The notes beneath the pieces were generated by a model, which made no database searches, was not told where the DNA came from, and was given only the letters and a program-made list of their open reading frames with translations. The position numbers were made by a program, and so were the translations under genes. From the NCBI GenBank assembly GCA_023228225.1, contig JALOBO010000071.1:1-6891 (forward strand): a stretch of DNA of 6,891 nucleotides, in the 5' to 3' direction. Positions within the stretch are counted from its first letter, which is position 1. The number at the start of each line of letters is the position of its first letter. The DNA comes from Clostridia bacterium (GTDB taxonomy: Bacteria; Bacillota; Clostridia; Christensenellales; UBA1242). Of the stretch, positions 1 to 6,436 are shown in pieces.

Positions 1-126
1 CAAGCTCGCGCGGGGCAAAACCCAAAAATTTCCTATCATTTTTATTTGCGGCTCCCCCCACACCCCCCGCCGCGAAGCGGAAAATTTGAAAGGAAGGAAA
101 TTTTTGGTTTTGCTGCCGCCGCTTCA
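1..126 (+). repeat. Left arm of a 126-bp inverted repeat flanking the operon
   Basis: Bases 1-126 are the reverse complement of 6668-6793 with one mismatch (C21 against T6773). Pairing stops at base 127. The left end may be cut by the window edge. The arm is much more GC-rich than the genes (C-runs at 54-68) and is itself palindromic: 15-33 can pair with 96-113, leaving one C bulged and a loop of about 62 bases. A smaller CCGC-GAA-GCGG hairpin lies at 70-80. No transposase is present. It could be a MITE-like or REP-like dispersed element, or the boundary of a transferred block; the sequence alone does not decide. Confidence 0.93.
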
Positions 127-136
127 TATTTACCTT

Positions 137-210
137 TTGGTTATTTTTTGCTACCATAGTAATAAATTAACCAATCCCAACAACCATTACTTCAATTATA
201 GTAATATATT
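137..210 (+). promoter_or_regulatory. Candidate operon promoter region
   Basis: The gap between the repeat arm and the first gene is strongly AT-rich and must carry the operon promoter if transcription starts inside the arms. Two placements are possible. One is TTGGTT (137-142), a 17-base spacer and TAATAA (160-165), a weak match to the -35/-10 consensus. The other is TATAGT (197-202), or the overlapping TAATAT (202-207), without a good -35 box; the latter would put the transcript start close to the ATG at 214, giving a nearly leaderless mRNA. No Shine-Dalgarno sequence precedes that ATG, which fits the second placement. Neither is proven. Confidence 0.35.
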
Positions 211-211
211 A
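156..211 (+). promoter_or_regulatory. Paired candidate operators for the XRE repressor
   Basis: ATAGTAATAAATTA (156-169) recurs as ATAGTAATATATTA (198-211) with one mismatch. The starts are 42 bases apart, about four turns of B-form DNA, so both sites would face the same side. The core of the second, TAATATATTA (202-211), is a perfect palindrome, and the first, TAATAAATTA (160-169), is one base away from one. The second ends two bases before the start codon of the XRE gene, where a bound repressor would block transcription. This is the usual layout of an autoregulated Cro/XRE gene. The AT-richness raises the chance of coincidence. Confidence 0.4.
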
Positions 212-213
212 CA

Positions 214-426
214 ATGTCTGCAAGCAAAAAATCAACAATAGCTCATAACATAAAGAAATACCGGCAAAAGCTCGGTATTTCTCAAGACCGTCTTTCTAAA
301 ATGGCGGATGTTACCTACAACACCATTATTAAAATTGAATCGGGAGGTAGTCAGAATCCAACCATTGATACGCTTTCAAAAATAGCTAAAGCTCTTGGCG
401 TTAGTGTAGATGAGCTTCTAAAATAA
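214..426 (+). CDS. XRE/Cro-family helix-turn-helix transcriptional regulator
   Basis: This 70-residue protein is essentially one Cro/C1-type DNA-binding domain with no sensor or oligomerisation domain. Residues 11-20 (HNIKKYRQKL) form helix 1, QDRLSKMADV (24-33) helix 2, and YNTIIKIESG (35-44) the recognition helix; the typical TIDTLSKIAKALGVSVDELL ending follows. It is first in the operon, four bases before ino1, so it probably controls its own operon through the repeated sites upstream. The ATG at 214 is chosen because the fold is complete from there; no Shine-Dalgarno sequence is present. Its signal, if any, cannot be inferred. The family is clear; the target is inference. An antitoxin role is unlikely because no toxin gene is adjacent. 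Confidence 0.93.
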   Translation: MSASKKSTIAHNIKKYRQKLGISQDRLSKMADVTYNTIIKIESGGSQNPTIDTLSKIAKALGVSVDELLK

Positions 427-430
427 ATTT

Positions 431-1504
431 ATGAATAAGTCTAAAAAAATAAAAGTTGCGCTTGTGGGTATAGGAAACTGTGCGAGTTCTCTTGTCCAAG
501 GTGTTTCATTTTACTCAAGACCAGAAAGTACGACCGTCGGATTAATGCACCCAAATTTTGCTGGATTTAACGTGTCTGATATTGAATTTGTCGCCGCGTT
601 TGATGTCGATAAAAGAAAAGTAGGAAAAGATCTTGCAGAAGCAATATTTCAAAAACCTAATTGCACAACGAAGTTTCAAGAGGTTGAACTATTAGATACT
701 AAGGTACTGAGGGGGCATGTTTTAGACGGTGTGGCGCCCCATATGCGAGAATATTTTATTGTCGATGAAGAACAAGAATCGGTTGATATTGCGCAGGAAT
801 TACGCAAAAGCGGCGCAGAAATGCTTATCTCTTATTTACCCGTAGGTAGTGCCGAAGCGTCAAGATTTTATGCTAACGAGGCAATAAAAGCTGGTGTTGG
901 ATTTATTAACGCGATACCAGAATTCATTTGCTCAGACCCGGCATGGATTGCAAAGTTCAAAGAAAAAGGTATACCTTGTGTTGGCGATGATATAAAATCT
1001 CAATTTGGCGCGACTATCCTGCACAGGATTGTAACAAGATTTATTGAAGATCGCGGACATAAGATTGATAACACATATCAGCTAAATGTTGGTGGGAATA
1101 CAGATTTTTTAAACATGAAAGATGAAAGTCGGCTGATTTCGAAAAGATTATCAAAAACGAACGCGGTGACCTCGATACTTGGAGAAAAAGATTTTGGGGT
1201 TCGAATTGGTCCTAGTGATTACATACCTCATCTTAATGACAATAAAATTTGCTATATAAATGTTAAGGGCAAGCAATTTGGAGAATTACCTTTTGAATTA
1301 GATATTAAATTGAGTGTTGAAGATAGCCCGAATAGTGCTGGGGTTATGATAGATGTTATCAGGGCTATGAAGGTTGCTATTGATCGTGGAGTTTCAGGAA
1401 ATTTAGGGGCAATAAGCGCATATTATTTTAAATCACCAGAAGTTCAATATAGAGACGATATTGCCAGGACGATGGTTGAAGACTTTATCAATTTTAAGCA
1501 ATAA
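431..1504 (+). CDS. ino1: myo-Inositol-1-phosphate synthase (inositol-3-phosphate synthase)
   Basis: The enzyme converts glucose 6-phosphate to 1D-myo-inositol 3-phosphate (also named 1L-myo-inositol 1-phosphate) in the cytoplasm, using NAD+ through an oxidation, aldol cyclisation and reduction cycle. An N-terminal Rossmann fold carries GIGNCASSL (13-21). The family signatures GDDIKSQFGAT (185-195) and NVGGNTDFLNM (219-229) follow, then SKTNAVTSIL (241-250), RIGPSDYIPHLNDNK (258-272) and SPEVQYRDDIAR (335-346). At 357 residues it has the length of the short bacterial type, such as the roughly 367-residue mycobacterial Ino1, not the longer eukaryotic form. It starts four bases after the regulator, with no Shine-Dalgarno sequence. 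Its product is the acceptor used by MshA in mycothiol synthesis, which fits the downstream GT4 and PIG-L genes; phosphatidylinositol synthesis is the alternative use. Confidence 0.96.
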   Translation: MNKSKKIKVALVGIGNCASSLVQGVSFYSRPESTTVGLMHPNFAGFNVSDIEFVAAFDVDKRKVGKDLAEAIFQKPNCTTKFQEVELLDTKVLRGHVLDGVAPHMREYFIVDEEQESVDIAQELRKSGAEMLISYLPVGSAEASRFYANEAIKAGVGFINAIPEFICSDPAWIAKFKEKGIPCVGDDIKSQFGATILHRIVTRFIEDRGHKIDNTYQLNVGGNTDFLNMKDESRLISKRLSKTNAVTSILGEKDFGVRIGPSDYIPHLNDNKICYINVKGKQFGELPFELDIKLSVEDSPNSAGVMIDVIRAMKVAIDRGVSGNLGAISAYYFKSPEVQYRDDIARTMVEDFINFKQ

Positions 1505-1509
1505 AATTT

Positions 1510-2730
1510 ATGATTTACGTACATAAAAAAGAATTATCAGAACCAGAGTATGAGTTCGTAGAACGTAAGGGCATTGGACATCCAGACACCTTATCCGATG
1601 CTCTTGCTGAGTTTTTGTCAGTTAACTACTCAAATTACACTCTGAAGAATTTTGGCGCAGTATTACATCATAACTTTGATAAAGTTGGGTTACTTGGTGG
1701 TGCTTCATTTGTAAAATTCGGCGAGGGATACCTAACAAAACCGATAAGAGTATTACTGAATGGTCGTGCTTCAACAAAATTTGGAGATAAAAATATCCCA
1801 GTTGAGGATTTGTTAAAATCTTGGGCTAGTGAGTTTCTCTTAAACAAATTTAGAAATCTAATAAAAGAAAGTGACTTAGAAATCCATTACAACTTAAGTA
1901 CACAAAGCAGTCCTGGCAAAACTGAAGAATTTAAGTCAACGAATACTCCCAGAAAATTTTGGTTTGAACCAAGAAATTTTGACGACCTTCCGGAAATTAA
2001 AAAATTATTTTCTAATGATACTTCCCTGGGTGTGGGTTATGCTCCTCATTCTAAGTTAGAGAAACTTGTTTTAGATATTGAAGGAACCTTAAATTCTGAG
2101 AGTTTTAAAAAGGATCATCCGTGGATAGGATCCGACATTAAAATAATGGGTACGAGGCACGGTCAGCAGTTCGGTGTGACTTTATGTATACCGCAAATAG
2201 CCAACTATGTGTATTCGGTTGAGGAATATAGACAAAATTTAGAGCAGGCCAAACAATTTATTTTTAAGATTTCCCAAAATATTGGGATAAATAATCTCGA
2301 GCTATCGTGTAATACTCGTGATAATTTAGAAACAAAGGAACTTTACCTTACAGCGATCGGTTCATCGATAGAAAGTGGCGACGAAGGTTTGGTTGGTAGA
2401 GGAAATAGAGTAAACGGGATAATTTCACCCACAAGACTTATGAGTATGGAAGGGGCTTGTGGTAAAAATCCTGTTTATCATATCGGTAAGATTTACTATG
2501 TGGCTGCCAACGAAATGAGTAATAAAATATTTGAAAAGTTTGGCGTCGCAAATGAAGTCTCTTTAATTAGCCAAAGTGGCCGAGATTTACTTGATCCATG
2601 GAAGACATTTGTTACTTTATACAATTCAAATATAAGCGAAGAACAGGTTCGAATTTTTGTTGAAAACGAATTAAGAAATATTCCAGAAATAACTAGAAAT
2701 CTGTTAGAGAATAAATTAAGATTATTTTAA
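1510..2730 (+). CDS. mat: Archaeal-type S-adenosylmethionine synthetase
   Basis: Methionine adenosyltransferase makes S-adenosylmethionine from methionine and ATP, releasing phosphate and pyrophosphate. The protein belongs to the archaeal family, not to bacterial MetK. It shows ERKGIGHPDTLSD (18-30), VLHHNFDKVGLLGG (51-64), NDTSLGVGYAP (169-179), GRGNRVNGIISPTR (296-309) and MSMEGACGKNPVYHIGKIYY (311-330), all in archaeal order. At 406 residues it matches the usual archaeal length. It lies five bases after ino1 and four before the AlaRS-like gene. Its presence suggests that the pathway consumes SAM, but no methyltransferase is visible here. It may instead be the cell's housekeeping enzyme acquired from an archaeal or bacterial donor. 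No domain is missing and I saw no broken signature motif. Confidence 0.93.
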   Translation: MIYVHKKELSEPEYEFVERKGIGHPDTLSDALAEFLSVNYSNYTLKNFGAVLHHNFDKVGLLGGASFVKFGEGYLTKPIRVLLNGRASTKFGDKNIPVEDLLKSWASEFLLNKFRNLIKESDLEIHYNLSTQSSPGKTEEFKSTNTPRKFWFEPRNFDDLPEIKKLFSNDTSLGVGYAPHSKLEKLVLDIEGTLNSESFKKDHPWIGSDIKIMGTRHGQQFGVTLCIPQIANYVYSVEEYRQNLEQAKQFIFKISQNIGINNLELSCNTRDNLETKELYLTAIGSSIESGDEGLVGRGNRVNGIISPTRLMSMEGACGKNPVYHIGKIYYVAANEMSNKIFEKFGVANEVSLISQSGRDLLDPWKTFVTLYNSNISEEQVRIFVENELRNIPEITRNLLENKLRLF

Positions 2731-2734
2731 TGTT

Positions 2735-3859
2735 ATGGAAAAGATGCCTAATCAAGAAAAAGAAATAACAAGACTGGAATATTTGACTACCCATGTGGGT
2801 CTAGTTAGGCAACTTGATGGAAAATATTTGCTTGCTGAAAGAGTGTATTCAGGAAATATTCAAAATGAAAGTTCATTAGAACATATATCCACAAGTAAGC
2901 CAGATGGGGTGCTTAGACCTGAGGGAGACACGACTATTTTTACTTCAGCCGGTATTCAACATCTTGAAACTCTCGAACGCGACAAAATTAATTTAGAAAG
3001 TGAAAAGTTTAAAATTGCACAACCAGTTGTTCGCAGTCAGTTTATGGATAAAATCAAAGAAGGTTATTCAACAGCCTTTATAGATGAAGCCATCGTTCAG
3101 CTTGGAGTATCCGATGAAGATTTTTTTAGTATGTGCAAACAGATGGTGATTGATTCATTGAATCATGATACAGATATACAAAAATACTATTTAACAATTG
3201 ATATCCAAGATGATCGCTGGGGTCAAAAAAAGTTCACTAAACTAGTCGTCACTTTATATTATGACGGGAACGAAGTATCGGAAGGTGTGTATATAGATAA
3301 ATTTCCTAAAGTTGATGGGCAGACTGTTTCCGTTGCCGAAACAACACACGGTGCTGAAAGATATAAGTGGATTCATAGAGAAAATAAAGACCAACCTTAT
3401 TTTATTGACTTTGAAGAATTCTACCATTCTGATAATAAAGATGATGTCGCAAGAATTATAGATCCCGTCAGAACAGCCACATTAATGCTAATGCAGGGAG
3501 TTGTTCCATCCCATAAAGATCCCGGGTTTAGATTAAGACAGCTGATTAAAAGATTTGTTGAAAGAAATGCCGAGGCTTCTTTTTCTGAAGATAGACTTTT
3601 GAATTTATCATATGATTTTTGGTTAAGAAATAACGTCGAAGGGATTGTTGATAAGGTCGGAGCTCGTGAATTATTAAAGAAAGAAATGATACGTGCTCAA
3701 AATGTACATATCGTCAACCGTGTCGAAAGAGATACGGGCAAAAAAATTAAGGTCGATGTGAATTTAGGTACAGATGAATTTATTAAAAGAATCTATTCTT
3801 CATCTCCAGAGGAGATTATTGGAGTAGTAAAAAGTATTAATTTAAAAAGATATGAGTAA
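2735..3859 (+). CDS. Short alanyl-tRNA-synthetase-like protein, candidate amino-acid ligase
   Basis: This 374-residue protein resembles the catalytic and middle parts of alanyl-tRNA synthetase but stops where the editing and C-Ala domains should begin (full AlaRS is about 870 residues). TTIFTSAGIQ (66-75) matches AlaRS TLLFTNAGMN; QPVVRSQ (96-102) matches the motif 2 start QRCVRAGG; VAETTHGAER (200-209) matches motif 3 VDTGMGLER, keeping the Arg; DPGFRLRQLIKR (262-273) matches RGYVLRRIIRRA. The region 310-370 parallels the segment just before the AlaRS editing domain. The motif 2 loop is clearly diverged and the first 50 residues are unlike AlaRS. I infer that it activates a small amino acid with ATP and passes it to an amine, as CysRS-derived MshC does. 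The substrate is unknown. It overlaps the next gene by 8 bases. The start at 2735 is probable; Met4 is possible. Confidence 0.8.
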   Translation: MEKMPNQEKEITRLEYLTTHVGLVRQLDGKYLLAERVYSGNIQNESSLEHISTSKPDGVLRPEGDTTIFTSAGIQHLETLERDKINLESEKFKIAQPVVRSQFMDKIKEGYSTAFIDEAIVQLGVSDEDFFSMCKQMVIDSLNHDTDIQKYYLTIDIQDDRWGQKKFTKLVVTLYYDGNEVSEGVYIDKFPKVDGQTVSVAETTHGAERYKWIHRENKDQPYFIDFEEFYHSDNKDDVARIIDPVRTATLMLMQGVVPSHKDPGFRLRQLIKRFVERNAEASFSEDRLLNLSYDFWLRNNVEGIVDKVGARELLKKEMIRAQNVHIVNRVERDTGKKIKVDVNLGTDEFIKRIYSSSPEEIIGVVKSINLKRYE

Positions 3860-4529
3860 ACTTTTTTTAAGCGGTGGCGGCGATATAGAGACATCATATC
3901 TGTTTGACAGTTTATTCTTTGATTCATTACCGCAGAATGCAAATATACTCTATGTTCCTGTTGCAATGGCAACCACCATGACTAAAACAGAGGCGGCTTT
4001 CGATTGGTTTTCAAAATTGATTTCACGTCACTCGAGCAACGACAGGGATTTGGATTTTACCATGTGGAACGATGGAGATTCCTTGCCCATTTTACACAAT
4101 TACGATGCAGTATATGTTGGTGGTGGCAATACGTACAGACTCTTGATGGTGTTAGAAAAATCAGGAATGCTTGACGCTCTAAAAAAATACATTAGAAATG
4201 GTGGTGTCTACTATGGCGGAAGCGCTGGCGCCGTGATTACCGGTAAAGACTTACGAACAGTAGAGGAAGAAAATTTAGAAAATTATTCAAAGCACGATGG
4301 TATGAATTTTGTTAATAATATCTCCGTGTTCCCGCATTTTTCAAATAGTGAAGAGCAAGAAAGCGCCGTTGGAAATATTTGTCGTAAATATGTCTTAAGG
4401 ATAGCTGCGCTTCCTGAAAATTCCGGTCTTATTATCGATGAGCAAGGTATAGGTGTTCACGGTAATATACATTTATATGAACAAGAGAAGGAAACTATTT
4501 TTTATACATCTGGGCAAATTATCAAGTAG
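3852..4529 (+). CDS. Peptidase S51 family protein (peptidase E/cyanophycinase-like)
   Basis: The family consists of serine hydrolases with a glutamine-amidotransferase-like fold, including Asp-specific dipeptidase PepE and cyanophycinase. GGGNTYRLL (90-98) precedes the nucleophile elbow GGSAGA (122-127), with Ser124 as the likely nucleophile. PHF (161-163) supplies the likely catalytic His162. At 225 residues it is close to the 229 of E. coli PepE. The PepE acid, found in TND about 15 residues after the serine, seems replaced by Glu in TVEEEN (136-141), so the triad acid is uncertain. There is no signal peptide, so it is probably cytosolic. It overlaps the genes on both sides, by 8 and 53 bases, so it is firmly part of the operon. 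A role in cleaving the pathway product or its conjugates, as Mca does for mycothiol, is speculation; a general dipeptidase is equally possible. Confidence 0.88.
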   Translation: MSKLFLSGGGDIETSYLFDSLFFDSLPQNANILYVPVAMATTMTKTEAAFDWFSKLISRHSSNDRDLDFTMWNDGDSLPILHNYDAVYVGGGNTYRLLMVLEKSGMLDALKKYIRNGGVYYGGSAGAVITGKDLRTVEEENLENYSKHDGMNFVNNISVFPHFSNSEEQESAVGNICRKYVLRIAALPENSGLIIDEQGIGVHGNIHLYEQEKETIFYTSGQIIK

Positions 4530-5679
4530 CTCCGGGCATACGGCGCGATTACGCTATGAGTTAGAGGACATCAGCAAGATGGCGGATGTTTCTATTTTGT
4601 CTTTAACAGACGAACTTGATAAATTTTTCCTTAATAAATATCCAAATATACATTTTTATGCCCTACCGATTAAATTTAGTGGCTGGAAAGTAGTTAATTT
4701 GGGTAATATTGTAGGGCAAATAGATGAAATAATCAGCTTTTGTAGGCCAGATATTGTTATTTTATGTATTGAGATTTGGGATTTAATTTTAGAATTACAT
4801 AAAAAAATATCGGACAAGGTAGCATTTTGCGGCATATGTCACGCGATGCCTTTTTTGGGTTCGCCCTTGAATCCAACAAAATCATTTGAATCAGACGTAA
4901 GGAAATTTGCTAATAAGCAAATATTAAAATACAGAAAAAACTATATTATCAAGCATTACAGAGAATTTCCTAAAATTATAAATTCCGGCTTATTAGTTGC
5001 AAACAATGCAACCGTCGCTTTCTATTTCAAAAAATATTTTCCGAAGTCATTGTTTTGGAGACAGGTGCCTCACGTTACAGTTGATCCGCTTAAGACGACT
5101 AAAACTTCAGATATTGACTATGATTTTTGTTATATGGCGAGAATGGAGAAAGGAAAGGGAGTAGAATATCTGCAAGATTTGTTTAACAGAATTTCAATCA
5201 TGCTTGGTAGGAAAATCAGTGTAGCAATCATGGGCAGAGCCGATGATAAGTACTCCCAAGAAAAACTCAGACGCCTGCTTGAGAGTCAGAGTAAATCTTT
5301 TTCCGTTCGTTTTTTTGGTTGGGTGGATGATAAAACCAAAGCCACAATTTTAAGTAAAAGCGGTTGTTTTATTTACCCATCAATTTACGACAATTTTCCG
5401 ACAGTTGTTAATGAAGCTATGGCTTATGGATTACCTGTGGCAATGTGGAATAATCTTTTTTATAGAGTTAACTATTCCGACGTAGAGTCTGTATCTGCGG
5501 CTACTCCTTTTAATGTTGAGCATCTGGCTTCAGTGGCCGTGAATCTGTTGCAAAGAAAATCTACTTTGAGTCGTCATTCTATAGAATACATAAAGAAAAA
5601 TGGTGGTTCCAGATCAGTTGCAAAAGATGATCTTGTGCTATTTGATGAGATAATTAATCATTATGAAAGAAATAAATAA
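4477..5679 (+). CDS. GT4-family glycosyltransferase, candidate MshA/BshA-like
   Basis: This is a 400-residue GT-B fold enzyme that should transfer a sugar from a nucleotide sugar with retention of configuration. The N-terminal strand KLFFIHLGKL (6-15) is followed by the loop SSSSGHTARLRYEL (16-29). The C-terminal donor domain has ARMEKGKGVEYL (221-232), FFGWVDD (279-285) and YPSIYDNFPTVVNEAMAYG (300-318), the E-x7-E motif here being Asp305-x7-Glu313. The ATG at 4477 is chosen because it leaves room for the first strand; a GTG at 4453 would add eight residues. The overlap with the S51 gene is 53 bases. There is no signal peptide or membrane segment. Next to Ino1 and a PIG-L deacetylase, GlcNAc transfer to inositol phosphate, as in MshA, is the attractive reading, but GT4 substrates cannot be read from sequence. 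A surface-glycan enzyme is the alternative. Confidence 0.9.
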   Translation: MNKRRKLFFIHLGKLSSSSGHTARLRYELEDISKMADVSILSLTDELDKFFLNKYPNIHFYALPIKFSGWKVVNLGNIVGQIDEIISFCRPDIVILCIEIWDLILELHKKISDKVAFCGICHAMPFLGSPLNPTKSFESDVRKFANKQILKYRKNYIIKHYREFPKIINSGLLVANNATVAFYFKKYFPKSLFWRQVPHVTVDPLKTTKTSDIDYDFCYMARMEKGKGVEYLQDLFNRISIMLGRKISVAIMGRADDKYSQEKLRRLLESQSKSFSVRFFGWVDDKTKATILSKSGCFIYPSIYDNFPTVVNEAMAYGLPVAMWNNLFYRVNYSDVESVSAATPFNVEHLASVAVNLLQRKSTLSRHSIEYIKKNGGSRSVAKDDLVLFDEIINHYERNK

Positions 5680-6436
5680 TAATCTTGAAAGATTTTTTCC
5701 GAAAGAGAATGTCGTTGTAATGCTTCATGCCCACGCCGATGATGAATCTTTCTTATCTGCTGGTATTATAAACAGATTCATAGTGCACAATTATAATGTT
5801 TTATTGATCTATTTGGCCACAGGATTTATTGAAGAAGAAAAAATAACAACAATCAGACGGAAAGAGCTTGCTGAAGCCTTAAGAGTCCTGGGTGTAAAAA
5901 ATGTAGAGTTTCTTGAGTATTGTGAACCTAAATATACTGAATATGGTAAACCTCTTTTTTTGCAATCCGCAAAGGATATTGTGGATGGAATCAGAACAAT
6001 TATTGAAAAAAGGGGCATAAAACACTATACGCTTTTTTCATACGATAAAAATGGTGGCTACGGCAATAAAGACCACCTTGTAGTACATAAGGTTGGTAGA
6101 TTGTTATTCAAAAATTCATCACCGCTTAGTTCACTATTTGAGGTAACAATCCCAAGAGAGATATATTTGTATTGGCTCGGAAAAAATAAAAATAATGTTC
6201 CTGAATCATACTTACCGAAACTAAATTATTGGTCAGAAGAATTCGGACTGAAAAACAAAGAGATCGACTATTTTTATTTATTAGATTCTAAACAAATTAA
6301 ATTAAAAAAAGAAGCACTTGGTAAGCACATCTCACAAATGAAGAATACAGAATTTCCGCTTTCTCTTACCAATGCCGATTTTATAGAATTATTTGGTAGA
6401 GAATATTTTACGTATGTTGATAGGTCGATTCTGTGA
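5663..6436 (+). CDS. PIG-L/LmbE family zinc N-deacetylase, MshB-like
   Basis: The family removes acetyl groups from N-acetylglucosaminyl compounds, as MshB does on GlcNAc-inositol, BshB on GlcNAc-malate and PIG-L on GlcNAc-phosphatidylinositol. LHAHADDES (21-29) is the zinc and catalytic motif AHPDDE with Pro replaced by Ala; His24 and Asp27 are the likely zinc ligands and Asp26 the base. IRRKELAEALRVLGV (64-78) is the usual follow-on helix. GGYGNKDH (131-138) matches the MshB/Mca-type GGYGHPDH, with His138 as the third zinc ligand; the His after YG in MshB is Asn135 here. At 257 residues it is slightly shorter than actinobacterial MshB. It overlaps the glycosyltransferase by 17 bases, as expected for consecutive steps. 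It is the last gene and ends in TGA. The family is firm; the substrate is inferred. Confidence 0.93.
   Translation: MKEINNNLERFFPKENVVVMLHAHADDESFLSAGIINRFIVHNYNVLLIYLATGFIEEEKITTIRRKELAEALRVLGVKNVEFLEYCEPKYTEYGKPLFLQSAKDIVDGIRTIIEKRGIKHYTLFSYDKNGGYGNKDHLVVHKVGRLLFKNSSPLSSLFEVTIPREIYLYWLGKNKNNVPESYLPKLNYWSEEFGLKNKEIDYFYLLDSKQIKLKKEALGKHISQMKNTEFPLSLTNADFIELFGREYFTYVDRSIL

Noticed and set aside
1..126. CRISPR repeat or array
   Set aside because: The repeat occurs twice, in inverted orientation and 6.5 kb apart, with no short direct repeats separated by spacers.
125..133. Extension of the inverted repeat through CATATTTAC, matching 6618-6626 inverted
   Set aside because: Nine bases in AT-rich DNA at different distances from the arms; this would need several indels and may be chance.
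214..426. Antitoxin of a toxin-antitoxin pair
   Set aside because: The protein has the XRE fold seen in some antitoxins, but the next gene is ino1 and no small toxin-like gene is nearby.
2735..3859. AlaRS gene truncated by a frameshift
   Set aside because: The downstream DNA encodes an intact S51 protein starting 8 bases before the stop, the motif 2 region is already diverged, and no editing-domain motif appears in any frame.
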